In this document: piece after piece, positions 1 to 13,800 of the stretch
Position numbering within the stretch: the stretch's first letter is position 1
Layout: every line of letters starts with the position of its first letter
Assembly (NCBI GenBank): GCA_019321725.1
Contig: CM033110.1
Location: 1,706,729 to 1,770,728, forward strand
Direction of reading: 5' to 3'
DNA: 64,000 bases
Source: Paulownia fortunei
Taxonomy: Eukaryota > Streptophyta > Magnoliopsida > Lamiales > Paulowniaceae
The notes under the pieces: model-generated
The model's input: only the letters and a program-made list of their open reading frames with translations
The model's database searches: none
What the model was told of the DNA's origin: nothing
Translations under genes and position numbers: made by a program

Positions 1-688
1 TTGAGTAATTTTTTTAATCCTTCTGCAAATTTTTCATTATTTTTTTTGAAATTAAATATGTTTTTTATAAGAATGGATTTATTTTGTTGTTCAAAATCTT
101 TACCACAACAATATCATAACAATTTTAAGTTCCTTTTGTATATTTTTCATGTATTTTTAAATAACAATTTTTTTTCTAAATGGACTTATTTTATTATTAA
201 AATCTTTCAAATATACCACACCTATAAAAACACCACATAGAAAAACTTAGAATAAAATAAGTTTGAGAACATTAAATTTACACCCTTCAGCATGCTAAAA
301 ACTAACAAAAATACCCACCGATTTTCACAACATTACAATATACAAGTGATCATAAAAAATTATACAAAGTAAAATTTATTATACATTTAATGAAAAAAAA
401 ATCTACTTGTGCACTGTCACGTGCATAAGCTGCCTTGATTGATGCCTGTGGTTGAAAATCTAGCAACAAAAAAATAAAATAAGCCCTTGATTTAATATTT
501 TGTGAGGCGGGGAGATTTGGAGGGTTTATGGCCTATGCATGCATGCAGTACACCACCAAGTGAAGACAATGAAGAAAAGTAAAGGCATTATAAGAGGGGT
601 AGTAAAGACTGCATGATTGGCTTTTTGAGTATTGACACCCCACCTACCCACCCCTCTAATCCCAAAAGCTATTTTCTTTTGTTATTTT

Positions 689-861
689 TTTTTTTTTTTT
701 GATAACCCAGATTCCTAGCTTGCGCCAGACTAATTCTGGACCTCCTAGACACATGTCCCTAGCACCTAGAAGGGGGTAAATCGCGGGATATGCCTCAACC
801 AACACCCAGGTTCCCAACAAGAACTGTACACTTCTGCGCACAAGGAGCCCAACCCACAGTG
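689..861 (-). mobile_element. SINE-like retroposon with poly(A) tail and 15-bp target-site duplication
   Basis: The body is flanked by the direct repeat ttcttttgttatttt at 674-688 and 862-876. On the minus strand it ends in a long A-run (the plus-strand T-run just after 688), which is how a retroposed short element ends. It is GC-richer than its surroundings, about 173 bp long, and has no coding capacity. The minus strand contains a segment near 780-800 (ending cccgcgattta) where a tRNA-derived SINE would carry its pol III B box, but the box is not clearly conserved. Insertion structure is seen directly; assignment to a tRNA-derived SINE family is inference. Confidence 0.72.
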
Positions 862-2475
862 TTCTTTTGTTATTTTGCATAAAGAGAAACTCATCCATGC
901 TCTACTTTTAAGCTTTTGGCTCTTTGGAAACTAGGTTCTGCACAGACAACAGACAAGGTGGTCAATCTTTATTTACATATTTTTTTTTGTTTATTTTTAT
1001 GTATTTGTGAGTGCCATAAAAGAAAGGTATATCTTATGTGCAAGTGAAGCTCCACCTCTTTTATAAACCTACAACTCTCTTTCATTGTTGAAATTCTTTA
1101 TTTTCAATGATTGGGTCCGTAGTTACGGTAATAGGTGTTATATTTATTGTTGTTCATCGGATATTTGGATGATAAATAAATATTTTATTCATGCTAATTG
1201 TATTTTTTATCAGTTATAATATCTCAAACCCCCGACTACTCTAATAGTTTATGATACCGAGCGTTTCAAATTTCAAGAATGTCCAGGAGCTCTCGACAAT
1301 CCATGTACTGCCAAGGGGGAAGAATGGGCAGAATAGTTGGACAAGTTATTCCTATTTCGTTTTATATTTTTTCCCACCTTTCATAAGAAAAAAAGAAAAA
1401 ATCGCCGTCTAGTAGTTTGTCATTACCTCGTAATATCCCTTGAATTGCACTACCACTTGTCTCAAGTTTTGGGACGAGTGTCTTCTGCTAATAGAGTAGC
1501 TTAATATTTAATAATTGCCTCATTAGACTTTTGGAGGCCTTGCATTCTCATAGTTAACTGTTTAGACATGGTGGTCATTGGACCAAATTGTTGGACAAGA
1601 CAAACAAGGAAAGAAATGCACAATTTGAAATCTAATGATTAAGGTCAAGTAGTACTCCAATTATATTCCATTGCAATGATTGAGATACTACCAATTATGA
1701 TTTCCATAAATAATCCACCCTATGATTATTAATTACCATACAACATGTTATTCCATACATTTTCGACACCCTTATTTAAATTAATGCACAATTCTAGATT
1801 AGATAATGTTAAATTTCTGTATCTTTAATTAAAATTTATTATGTAAGAATTTTATCACGAGAGTTCGTTAATTTCAATTGCACATAACTTAAATATATTG
1901 CTCTCGTAGGCACCCCACAAAATTAAATAGAGTTTTATTTAGTACAAATTATATATTTTATATGTGATAGATGATTAATGCAATATAATAAAATTTATAA
2001 TAAAAAATTCTATAGAAACAAAAGCACTCCTTAATTGGTTATGTATTGTCAACATTGCACTTATTATATATGACTGAAGCTCTGGAGGATGGTGTGGGGG
2101 TGGGGGGTAGGGTGGTGGAATCAAAACTGCCAAACGACAAGATTCATTGTCAATATGTACAGGAAAAACAGGAGTCATTGTCCATTAAACCTATATATAA
2201 AACAGCACCATTAATTAAGAAATTGCATACTTGATACATCAATGTTTTGTCATTAATGTACTAAATTACAACTGTTAATCTTTCAATAATTGCTTTTTGA
2301 AGGGTAGGACACAACACGATACGACATAAATTCTTTGATTAATAAGGGTAGGATAGTTTAATCGTATGCCAATGCGGATTAATTATCTAGCAAAACATTT
2401 AGATAAACGCCCACTTTATTGATTTTTTTTTAGGTCAATTAGAAATAATGTTGTGACTACCTACGATTAGAAATT

Positions 2476-2523
<48 letters not shown>
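2476..2523. repeat. Compound (CA)n(TA)n microsatellite
   Basis: About 25 bases of CA dinucleotides run directly into about 22 bases of AT dinucleotides. It lies in gene-free DNA. Confidence 0.95.
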
Positions 2524-4039
2524 ATGTTGGTTTTTGTTTGGATTTTTTTTGGAAAAGTTGTTTTTTTTTTTTTCTGGAGTGCCAACATTAGTATTTTATT
2601 TGAATATGGAGATGTTGTTGATGCATTGAAATGACTTTTTTTTTTTTTTTTAAATCAAGAAATTGGATTAAAAAGCCCAGAGTAATCTTCTTAATTAACG
2701 GAGGATGAGGAACTTGCTTTTGTCACTTTGGTGTTCTTGTAAAATTTTCTCCATCTCGTCTTCAATTGTCATGGACCAAATTTATTGCAAGATTTTGCTT
2801 TTTTTTTTTTTTAAATTATTCTTATTGGGAATTGATTTATTTGCCCAAGGAAATTGATAATTTGCAAATTTTTAGATATTGTTTCAAGTTAGGTTTGGCC
2901 TAATGTTCAAATCTAATTAAAAATTATTAGCTAGCTATGATTATGAAATGCCTTTAATTTTTTATTTTAATATTGTTGCAATGTTGGAGTTGCAATTTCA
3001 CTAAAAATGAAGAACTTTATAAACCAGAATGTGAAATTATATATATATATATATGTATGTATGTATAGACAGAGACCCAATATATTATTAAAACAATTAA
3101 AATATTGACCAATTCTGATAGTGGTGCCCATGAAATGCTCGTCAAAAAGAATCTTTTAGAAAAACAACAATTAAATCAGTACATTAATATTTTAACTAAT
3201 AATTCATTCAATATATTCATTAATAATCAATAAATTATAAAATAATAAAATAACAAAAACGCATAAACGGGATAAATACTCAACTTGAACCCAGTAACTC
3301 ATGATGCTTGTAGGGTTTGAAACCTTATCGTTATAACAAGAACTCATCAGCATCATTAAAAAGAATCTTAAAAATAATAAAATTAAGGAGGTAATTAAAA
3401 ATATGGAATCTCTGAAATCAGGGCCCTATATATTAAGGGTAACCTAGGACAAGGAGCATGGAAGCTTCATACTGTATGTGGAGAAGCAATTGTTTACCAA
3501 TACCAATTAATGCCAGTTTTCTTCCAGCTGTGTCCCCACCCAAACACGTCTCTATCTCATTTTTATTATTATTTTTGTTGTTATTATTTGAAAGAAATTT
3601 TGTCATAGTGACTTGAAAATTGAAATAATTGGCCAACTTTCAATTTATTTCAACAGAGGCAGCTTTCTTTAGGGTTATTTCTAAGTAGATTATAGCATTA
3701 GATGATACCTTAATTCGCAGGGTTAGTTAATGCTACACTTGTGTTTATCGGAACCACAATTGTTACCCGGTCCGGGTCGACAGTGGAAGTCTAGCACTAA
3801 GTGCAATTTTCAACTATATTTTTATTATAAATTTATAATTTATATAGGTAAACTCGATTTAATGAGGTGATCTAGAAAGCTAAATTGACTTCTTAACTAT
3901 TAGACCATAACAACTAGACGAGACCAATACACTTTGAACACGATGGGATCCCATAGATAGAATACCAAGACCGTAAAGAACTACCGTTGGAGCTAGAAAA
4001 CTGAGCTTAGGGGGTGATATTTATTTTTCCTAAAAAATA

Positions 4040-4185
4040 GTAGATAAATAAATATTTAAATTTTTTTAGGGGGAAAAATTTTAAAATTTTAAAAATTTAA
4101 AATTTTATATTATTTTAAAAAAATTATGGAGTTGAAGGGGAGCCGCTGCGACTAGCTTCCATTGGCTCCACCTCTTACCGTTAGT
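4040..4185 (-). repeat. Dispersed AT-rich repeat, copy 1
   Basis: The segment has a short GC-rich head (ggagccgctgcgactagc at 4139-4156) joined to a long A/T tail made of aaaattttaaaatttt-like blocks. Read on the minus strand it aligns by eye with 45660-45840: both run from a ...gcggc(t/c)...tccctt head through (t/c)aa(t/c)tccata into a similar AT-rich tail ending near tatctatta. It is probably a non-autonomous element, but I did not identify terminal repeats or a target duplication. Confidence 0.45.
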
Positions 4186-4548
4186 AACTTCTTTTTTTCA
4201 CAAGTTGATAGCTGATATTAAAATATATATATATATATATTTCTAAATATTTTTTAAAGTGCATATTTGAAAGAGAAAAAAATAAATAAATAAAGAAGAA
4301 AAGATTATGTCCTAACAAGATTGAAACTTCAAAGAGTTGGCAAAAAGTGAACTATTTTTGCACCATCCCTATCATAAACGCTCCTTTGGACCCAAAAAAC
4401 TCAGAGCTCAGAACAGAAAGAAAACAACTCACAAAACCCAACATGCCTTACAATCTACCAACTCCATGTATTCAAGGGGTGGTCAGCCAGCTTTCACTCT
4501 TCCCTTTCGTTCCCACCGTTGGATTCAATCCGGTCGCTTACGATCAAA

Positions 4549-4557
4549 CCACGTGTC
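4549..4557 (+). promoter_or_regulatory. G-box / ABRE-like motif upstream of HIPP
   Basis: The sequence ccacgtgtc contains the palindromic CACGTG core bound by plant bZIP and bHLH factors and matches the ABA-response element form. It lies about 570 bases upstream of the TATA box at 5122. A single motif may be chance; a role in controlling the HIPP gene is inference. Confidence 0.3.
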
Positions 4558-5121
4558 GTGCCCGTTGTCTTGGAACGTGGCCGCTACTCCCTCTATTATT
4601 GGTGGTTATATTTTGTTTATGGTGCAGCGGTGTAGCATTATTTTATGACCTACCTTTTGTATCTAACTTTCAATAATACCACTTTTTATGTAGGTCGTAA
4701 ATTAGTAATTTTTAAAGTGGAGATATTTTAGTTTGATTGATATTATAGTGGCATTTCGGTGATAAATTTATTATTTAAATAATAATAATAATTTAATTTG
4801 TATATTTAATCACAATTAAAGTATTTATGTGATCATGTAATTTATGCTGGCTGATCGTCCCTCCTTTCTTAGGTGCATTTGGTCCAAAAATTTTCACTTT
4901 TTTGATATTACAAAACTTTGCTTTATTTTCTTTTCTCTCACTTTCTGTCATTTTCTCCCCATTAAGTACCTTATGTTTTATAAAAGCATTAGTTGTGGTT
5001 GCATGAAGTTAAACTAAACCCCATGTTTATAAGTGTTGTATGGGGGTAGGGGGTGTAGGGGGCGTAGGGGGTGGGGCACAGCCCTTTCCCTGCAGCTGTT
5101 TGGACCTGTAGCAGAAATGCC

Positions 5122-5129
5122 TATATAAA
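5122..5129 (+). promoter_or_regulatory. Probable TATA box of the HIPP gene
   Basis: The motif tatataaa is the clearest TATA-like site upstream of the HIPP start codon. A start of transcription about 30 bases downstream would give a 5' leader of roughly 400 nt, consistent with the T/C-rich stretch between here and 5556. No upstream exon was needed to explain the coding sequence. Confidence 0.5.
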
Positions 5130-5555
5130 GAAGTAGGCTGTGTGGAGAGATTTCAAAAACTAGGTAACAAAGAAAGTTTAGGACAGCAGCTTTGGAAGCT
5201 TTTTCCTCTGCTCTTTTTTGTTCACAAAGCTTTGTTTGTTTGAAGGCAAGAGAGGAATCCATAAGTTTCTTGCAAATTGTAACTACTCCTCATTTGAAGC
5301 TTTTCACAATTACAGCTTGATCACTCTCTAACCCCCATACATAATCTTTTCTTTGTCATTAATCAGCCAGCTAGTCTCATTCCTCTTCCAAATTTTTGTT
5401 TGATTCTAGAAAGAGCTTCCTTTTTTGTGATTTTATGCTAAATCTTTGATACCCTTTTAAGCTAGAAGCTTAAACTAACAGCTTTTTTAGTTTTTAAAAA
5501 ATCTGAAGATTGTTACTTTTTCTTGAAGTCGTTTTCCATAAGAAAGAAACAGAAT

Positions 5556-6505
5556 ATGGGTGTAGCAGGAACTTTGGAGTACATTTCAGAGCTGATGAGC
5601 AGTGGTCACAAACACAAAAAGAAGAAGAAGCAGTTACAGACAGTAAATCTCAAGGTCAGAATGGACTGTGATGGCTGTGAGCTAAAAGTCAAGAAAGCCT
5701 TGTCTTCTTTAAGTGGTATGTGTATATATGTATATGTATATCTTCATCATTTTCCATGTCCCAACTCCCAATCACACCTTAAATTATGTTGTACTTTAAC
5801 TGAGAGTCAAAATTATGCCGCATTATGAAGTAGGTATTACAATAGAACAAGTGATTAGAAATGAAAGGATGAATTATTGTGTATGATACTATTTTTAAGG
5901 GCAACACTACTTCACCCCCTAAAGTTTTACCATTTTAGTATATTATTCAAAAAACAACTTAAAATCATTTTACCTCCTTAATTTACATTTGAATTTAGCA
6001 AATTGTCCAATGATATTTTGAGATTAAATTTTTACCAAAATCTTTGCCTATGATACTTTGAATTTACAAAAATCTTTGTCGTATATTTTTATTACTGTCG
6101 TTGATAAAGACATGGCAAATAGTGAACAACAGCAGACAAAAATTTCATATTTTTTCAACTTTAATCTAATTATGGGCTGAAGATAAATAATTATGAATAT
6201 GTGCAGGAGTGAAATCTGTGGAGATAAACAGGAAACAGCAGAAGGTGACAGTAACAGGATATGTAGAGCAAAGCAAGGTATTGAAAAAGGCAAAGTCAAC
6301 AGGGAAGAAGGCAGAGATATGGCCCTATGTGCCATACAACATGGTGGCTCAGCCCTATGCTCCTCAGGCTTATGACAAGAAGGCACCCCCTGGCTTTGTC
6401 AGAAAAGTAGACAACCCACCAACAACTGGTACAGTTACCAAATTTGAGGACCCCTACATTGCTATGTTCAGTGATGACAATCCAAATGCCTGCTCTATAA
6501 TGTAA
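5556..6505 (+). CDS. HIPP23: Heavy metal-associated isoprenylated plant protein, HIPP23-like
   Basis: Two exons, 5556-5715 and 6207-6505, join in frame at GT..AG sites (split codon GGA) to give 152 residues. The protein starts MGVAGTLEYISEL, has a lysine-rich stretch (about residues 18-25), then an HMA domain (about 29-93) with the metal-binding MDCDGC motif at Cys38 and Cys41. A conserved WPYVPYN block follows, and the protein ends in the CaaX box CSIM, which predicts farnesylation of the cysteine. HIPPs are soluble or membrane-attached metallochaperone-like proteins linked to cadmium, copper and stress handling. Length and both ends match the HIPP20-24 group; the start and the CSIM end fit Arabidopsis HIPP23 best, from memory. 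Possible poly(A) signal aataaa at 6528. Nothing looks broken. Confidence 0.95.
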
Positions 6506-7786
6506 TAAAGCTGATCATTTTAGTACTAATAAATAATTTAGCTGTACCCAGATGATGTCTGTACCTGTTCTAATGTAGACTTTATGTTTAGTTCCCTGTC
6601 TTTTGTTTTGTTTGCTAAATTCAGTTGTGGTTTTGGTGGAATGGATGATGTAGTAATGCATGGTTTTGGGCGGTTGAAAGTAATGTAAAGTCTGCTATAA
6701 TCAAGAAGAGATGTTATGATGCATGATTGTGTACACTTTACTACGGCCAAGATTATACGGGTCGACTGGCCCAGAACTGGTGGATTATTTGCTACAAACC
6801 ATTATGATCCAACATCTTTTAATGTTAGAGACCAATAATGTTGATGTCATCCAAGAATTTTGTCTAGAATTGGAGGGTATCTGCTGATCCTTATTACAAC
6901 CAAAGATCAAGATTGAGAATATCAAAGATCATTTCAAGTTGGCTCATTTGAACCAACTAATTGGATGGGATACTCTTGATGGAAAAGCTGGTATAAGACA
7001 GATGAACAAGGGTCATCACTAGAGATGTTGGTTTACATAACCTAGTACCCATCTTAGCATTTGTGAGTTCTTGTCTTCAATGAAGGATCGTAATAATGAG
7101 ATTGGTGGTTAAATCACAAAGATACTAACCAATTGAATCCTAAAAATAGCAAGCATGAAATAGATTTGCAAAGAAATAGTACTCCATAGCTTTTTGTTGT
7201 TTCATCTTAGATTCTTTAACTTTTCCTCTTGATTTGGTTCTCAGGGGAAAGGAAGCTTGAGAATTATAGGTCCAGACTCATATTGAGAATTTTTCTACAT
7301 TTTATCGATAACTTTTTAAAGCAAATTTCATTTGGATCACCGAAAATTTAAATTCTCAAAAAAGGTCTATATTTTCAACTCTCATTAAATTGGGATCAAA
7401 ATTGATTTTATGCTTCAAACTGCATAACAACCTTTGCATGGACATATTCTACATTCAAAATTTTCTTTAAGAGAAGAACTTTGTAGTTGAATCCTCAAGG
7501 CTCCAAAAAGGTAGGGAAAAAAAAAAGCACATGCAAATAAAGCATTCCCCTTTCTCTGTTGGAAGAATATTTGCCCAAAAAAGTAGCAGTTGAAAAAAAG
7601 AAGCAAAGAACAATAAGTGGATGCCCACTCCAGGCACCCTAGGGAGATTTCACCTTCCTTTTCCTCTGTGTTTCAAGTTAACTTCTCAATAAATGACTAA
7701 GGTTTAGACATATAAACATGCAAAAGAAAAAACTTAATAATGCTAGATAGGATCTTTCAGCTAAAGAAATCACGTCAACGAAATAA

Positions 7787-7900
7787 GAAATTTCATGCTA
7801 CCGACTTGAATAGTAAGTGGGTCCATGAGCCAAATTATATAAGATGAAATGAAAAATTTCATGCCACCCACTTGAGTAGTAAGTGAGTCTATGAGCCCTT
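7787..7900. repeat. Two-copy tandem repeat, about 66-bp period
   Basis: The block reading aaatttcatgctaccgactt then ...agtaagtgggtccatgagcc occurs at about 7789-7832 and again, with several substitutions, at about 7855-7898. It sits just upstream of the probable LTR remnant and may be part of the same old insertion. Confidence 0.7.
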
Positions 7901-7917
7901 AAATATGATACAAAATT

Positions 7918-8350
7918 ATGTTATAATAGGATTGTAATTGTTAAATTCCTTATTGCACAAGTTTGAGTGCATGACAATTAGAAGGCCACGTTGGTACAAG
8001 TACATTTCGATGAGAGTTATTCATAGAGAGAGCAAGTGCAAACAACTTGTGAGAGACAAATTATGAAGGATGGAAATACATGTGGGTTTATTTCTCTTGA
8101 GGCAGGAGTTGGGAGAGTTCTTGATAGCTTTTGAGAGTGATTATACAAGGGATTTCTTTTTTTAAATTTGGTTATTAAACTAAAGTGTGTATCTTATATT
8201 GATAAAATTCTCTCATAATAGAAGAATGTAAACTCTTATGGACGTAGACAGATTTGTCGAACTACATAATTCTCTATGTGTATTATTCTTTTTATCTTTT
8301 GGATATTATTTTTGTCATCAACTTGTTGATGTGACTTGTTAACTCCTAAT
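7918..8350 (+). mobile_element. Probable solo or relic copia-type LTR
   Basis: The stretch around 8239-8300 (ggacgtagacagatttgtcg, then a acaa/ctacataattctctatgtgt-like end) resembles the 3' part of many plant Ty1/copia LTRs, where a ggacgtaggc...ccgaaccacg...tgtgt pattern is common. No primer-binding site, pol or second LTR is adjacent, so this would be a solo LTR or fragment. The boundaries are guesses; I found no target duplication. Confidence 0.35.
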
Positions 8351-10803
8351 AAATTAAATCTCGAGTCTCATTTGCTTCCATTGTGAAGAGATACAAAGAA
8401 GAGGGCCAAGTTGTTGCCTCCACATATATCAAACTAGAGTCCATTGGTTTCAATAACCAATGCCAAGCATATGAGCACAAGGTTTTAATGGCAAAGCATG
8501 GTAGTTGAGTTCTCTATCTCTTATAATAAACAAATAACAATTTCAATGCAATTCTGTCAAAAACTACTTCGGAAAAACAAATATTATCACCTCATTGTCT
8601 TACAAATTGTGTAGTTGCAGATGAACGTTCAAACTAGCACGAAGTTATATATATTAGGTGGATATAATGAAAACTTCAAAAGCTACAAGGTCAAGTGAAC
8701 CCCGAGTCCCTTATACTCCATAAAACAGTACTGTACATTAATGCCACATTCAAATTGTTGATGTCCTTCTCTTTTAATCAAGGGGGTTTATCAATAACCC
8801 TCATTAATATGGAAAAAAGAAAAAAAATAAAAACCAATTCTGGTTTCTAGCTGAGCTGGTGAGCTGCAAGACAAGTGAAGTGATGGGACTCTACCAAGAA
8901 TTATGTGCTTACAGGTTATTTTACATGAGGAATCCATCATCCTAGTGCTCCGAAATTCCAACCCCAACAAATCCTGCATCAGGAAATTAAGATGACATAA
9001 TGACATTGCAAGCTCCAGGATGGTAACAATGTCTTTACTGTCTTCATCAAACTTCAATACTCGGGAAAAATCCAAGTCCAGAAATCTTGAGTCCTTTATT
9101 ATTCAATTCGATCAAAAATATATGCATGTGTCTTTCAATTCAATAAGGGATCGATCTGATCGTCAAAAGGAGAGAAACTTGGATTTTAGCATGCCTTAAA
9201 AAGGAAGACAGTCTGCTCTTTCCCAACATCCAGTTCTTTCATTTTTATTTCCATTTCTCCACGTCCATCTTTGAGTTCCTGGTGAATCTGTTCTAAGCTT
9301 ATTAGCCAAGTCCACTAGAAAATGATTATTGAACAAAAGCGGATGAAAATTTATCGGTCTCATTTTCTTTTTTTTTGGGATGCCCCTAAATAAGATTTCG
9401 TTTTCTAATATATTTTTTTTTTTAAAATTATATTTCAACTAAAGTAATAATGTGATATGACTAAGGGTAATAATACAGTTTTTAAACTGTCATCCAAAAT
9501 TCAGTGACAAGACAGCCACATAATTTTGGGATGGAGGGAGTATTAGATGCGCACATCTATGACAATAAAGAAAGAATCTCCTGTTGGGTCGGTTATTTGT
9601 TGGCTTCTTTATCATGCAATTTCAGCATGCCCTCCTTTATATCTACCTAACATGGGATGAAAAAGTACTCTATTCTATGAATCAAGCAACTGAGTTCAGG
9701 TCTCTTCGTGCAGGATACCCCGGAAAGTTGATATTTTTGGACGAAAAGTAACCCCTGTTAGTCTGCAAAAAATTGTATTGTCCTTTGCCCAAGCAAAGGT
9801 TAAAACATTCTCCAAAGAGTTCACTTTTGACTATGATAAAATATCAACCAGGCACCCTAGTATTCTTATTTCAAGTAGGACCAATGACCAGACAATTAAC
9901 ACAAAAAGAAAATGAGAGAGGATATTGGTGGCTATGGAAATTCAGAAAAAAAAAAACAAAAAACAAAAAACAAAAAAAAAGTACTTTATAATGCTTAGAG
10001 TAAAGAGACACTACAGCAGAATATAGGGGTTCATGTCAACGCTTACACGCTGACCACCATGCCTCTGGCAGGCAATATGGCAATTCTTTGGCATACAGAG
10101 CTCATTGTCTTATTTTTTCAGTTATTCTAAATCATGAGATTTTTAAGGTCCTCCATTTAAGTTCTCAAAATCCCTTGTTGTGATACCTTGTATTCCTACT
10201 GTATTTTGACCCTTGTTAGTTTTGGTTTCAAAAAGGTTTGTACATTCAAATAAACAATAATTCGTGAAATCATGGTGAAGTTTCAGTTAATCTCAAAGCA
10301 GCATCATTTGACCCCAGATCAAGCAAGGTGCTGAGGCAATTCTTTACATGATTGCAATATTCTCCAGAAATGAATTTCAAGTGTAAATCAGATTATGACC
10401 CTATGTATTGATCTTTTACCTAGATTTCTGCCTATCTTTGCAATTTGATGTTTCCTTTTCAGCGTCAAGACTCCTTTTATATCATCCATCCTGTCATTTT
10501 CATGATATGCGACAACTCTTTTCATTAGTTCATACTCTGCATTTATTAGAAGGCTTAACAGGGCTTATGTGGGTTATGAAATAACAAACAATTTCTATCT
10601 TGCATTTGGTATTTTCCAATAAACAATGAATATTTAATTGAAATGCTTACCAGGCACTTCTTGTTGAAGGCTTTACGATAAGGTTCGCAGTTGGACAATC
10701 ATTGAGCAGCTAATTGGAATACCCTTTGTATAACAGTTAAGTAAGAAACGCACTTCTTTTATGCTTATGTTTCTCGAGTTTGTCACTTAATTCCCATACC
10801 TCT

Positions 10804-13800
10804 TCACTTCCTGTTTCCCTTGTAGACATCATCAACAAAACTGACGTCCTATTTGCATTTTCAGGTATGTTGCAGTCCCCTATGCCAGAACATAATGGGA
10901 TTAGAAATTAGATAATTGCAACAAAGATAAATTCATTCCTCATATTTTTCCAGTTTCTGGGCAGGAAAGAGAACCCACCATCCTCCAAGTGTCCCAAAGT
11001 AAGACTAGATATAGCAAGAAGCGGATATCTATCTACATTTCCAGAATTGTTGAAACTGATAATGTAATTCTAGGAATAGGGCTTGAAACAGTTTTGCATA
11101 ACCAACATAAGTGATAAATGTAGAGAGTTCCTCAAGGAAACATGCCATGCTTTGACATGTGAACAATAGGAGCTAACTACTAGTAACAAAAACATTATGG
11201 AACAAAAGTAAATCAAATCTCCAAACTTCAAGGAAATTTAATATTCACAGACATTATTTGCTGGGAGCTAACAATTATGAGTGTCAAACATGTAGAGAAA
11301 TAGGATTTTCACCTGAAGAGCAGCCAGCTGATTCGGGTTCATATACCAAATATGGAGGGATGTGAAACATTCGTTTTCCACCTAAGTGAAAATGTTCAAA
11401 TGAATTTCATTAGGAGGGCAGAAAAGCTAACAGAACGCCCCATGGAAGAAGTTGATAAAGAAGCCTGTTTATAATTTGCATCACAACTAACTTGCATTGG
11501 CAGTACGCCTCCACCTCCCAAGATGCCTTGAGCCAATCCTTTAATGACCTGGACAGAGAAAACATATATGACTCTGATGAAGACATACATGAGATCAATA
11601 TAGGTAAACAAAAATGACATCAGAAATTGGCACAAACCAGTAGACAATTAAGGTTTCAATCATTACCTTCTCAATTCTCTTTATAGTGCAATCATGTTAT
11701 TAGGAGCCTGATAAGACAAACCATTGTTTATGCATGTGCATTACGCCAATAGAAAACAACCAACCTAAGTTGTAATTCAAAACTTTATTTTGAGCCAAGC
11801 AACAGCTCCAGAGACTCATTTCTGAGATTATAAGATAAGAATATTCAACTTAGATGCAGGTATAGGTGATCATCTCATCTTGAAATATCCCAAATAACTT
11901 GGATGTGATTTAACATCTTCGACTAAAATAACAATGAATATTTACTCCCCATTTAGCCTTTTAACTGGTCAATTTTTAACAATCTAGTCTAATTGTTCAA
12001 TATTTCATCTCTATTCAAGTGAATTCACATCATTCTCAAGTAATGAAGAATTTAGCTACTTTAGTGGATCTAGCCTTTTTTTTTTTCATCAATTTCATCA
12101 TGCCGAAAACAAATCAACTAATCATGGTATGCTCAATATACTTCCTCAACAGATAACTAGTTCAAAAAAGTACTTGGCGAATTTTTTTTGTGAATACGAA
12201 GAGGATATACTATTAGTGACAGCTTATTCTGATGTTTTAGAATCTCATATTGCAAGTATACTCCAGGCCTCACAACAGCTCTGATTCTTGCTATGCCCCA
12301 AGACAATGGTACAAGGCCTCAAAGCATTATCCTATGCCGTAGGCTTGCAGAAACTACATGGGTCCACTCAAAAATTTGGCCCAACATGGAAATCCCAAAT
12401 TAATCTGAAGTTCACAACTCATAGCTTATACTGAGGAGCGCATTCCCACTTCTTATGGTATTAATGGTTAAGCAAGTAAACAATTTACATTTATGAACAA
12501 GTAATTGCGGTTTACATCTCTTGAACTAATACTTCTGCATGCCATCCGCTTTTCTCCCCTTATCTGTATTGTCCTGCTAACTATAGGTATACACGTCACT
12601 GCATGTAAATAATGCAAGTGTGAGAAAGAGAAAACTACCTTGCGCATGCCAAAGCGCATAGTAAGCGTCTGGCACGTTTGTAAGTACTGTCAAATACTAT
12701 CCCATTAGCAAACCTTGCAGTATAGTGGACCTAGATTAGCCAAATAAAAAGTAAGAAAAAGTTTGGCGCTTTGTTGAAAAATTTTAAAATTTATTCTAAC
12801 CATGTAAGATAGACGAGAAGTTTTTACTTTATACTCTACCACATTTGAGATTTTCCTTATTTTCTTACTCAGTAGCATGAGGGAGAAAAAATTGTTTATC
12901 ACCCCAAATTTATTTTCAGTATTTTCCTTGCACCACCTCCTGTTACTCATTGGGAGGTTGCAGGCAAGATAAACTGAAACTAATAAGACCTGACGAAGGA
13001 CCACGAATGTGCACATGAAAAAACAACATAGCAAAAGGAGTATGATCATATGCTTTAATCTATAATGGTTTCTTTCTACTACACAGATGAAAAGTTTAAT
13101 ACTGAAAATGCCACATCTCTGTCATTAAAATACACCACGGCACTCGCTTTGCATTTTAATGTATGCGGCGTATAATAAATAGCAACAATGTTGAATATCA
13201 CCTTAAACCTAGTATGTGACCCTGGATAGTTCTCCACTAAAAATAAACTGTTCTGGGAATAATAGTTTAAATCACAGCTAAAATTAGACCCCAGAAGCTC
13301 ATTTTCAAGTTTAGATATGACCCCAGTCTAAATTCTCATACTAATAGAAGTACATGCCCTACTGGTAATAGATGCATTATTAGCTCCAATACGATTATGT
13401 TTTTCCCCCATCACACACGAGAAGACATTATACAACAAGTCTTACAACTATCGACCACCTTAACCCTGTGTACGAATTTGTGCTGATTTAAACAGTTACA
13501 TTAGCTATATGCCAACAATTCAATTTTTGTTTCCTCCTCTGCTTTTTTTTTTAATTCCCAATTGTAGATAGAGATTATGGAGGATTCTGGCTTCAAGAAT
13601 GCCTAATTTTCAGCACAAAGCCGACGCATTGGTTTTATGTTTCCTTGTTGATTGGTATATTGATGGAGCTTACTCTTAGTAGTTGATCTGCTTAAAAGAT
13701 ATTCATCCAGAAATTTTTTTGATAAAAACAATCATGAATAAATGAAAATAAATATCAGTTACTATAGAAAATGGAGGGTGTGCTTCTTCAACTTTTTAAT

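Larger units (their letters stand above)
1..5121. other. Gene-free AT-rich region upstream of the HIPP gene
   Basis: No open reading frame here resembles a known protein and I see no splice-consistent exon series. The stretch holds homopolymer A/T runs, several microsatellites, a SINE-like insertion (689-861) and one copy of a dispersed repeat (about 4040-4185). The last 600 bases are probably the promoter of the HIPP gene. The segment 3730-4020, with its GC-richer start, may be an old transposon remnant, but I could not find its ends. Confidence 0.6.
6506..10803. other. Gene-free region between HIPP and the FKBP pseudogene
   Basis: The first few hundred bases are the HIPP 3' region. I found no exon series or recognisable protein in the rest. 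It contains a short tandem repeat (7787-7900) and a probable decayed LTR (about 7918-8350). A lone MITE-type terminus (gggatggagggagta near 9528) has no partner end that I could find. Confidence 0.6.

Noticed and set aside
4337..4676. Two overlapping plus-strand frames of 103 and 109 residues.
   Set aside because: No family features, no conserved start context, and they lie in the probable HIPP upstream region.
9525..9541. gggatggagggagta, a Stowaway MITE right terminus.
   Set aside because: No matching left terminus was found within several hundred bases, so I did not call an element.
13087..13200. Possible missing FKBP exon (a YYT...VV-like reading on the minus strand).
   Set aside because: The similarity to the NIHYTARFADG block is only a few residues and needs several indels; too weak to annotate.
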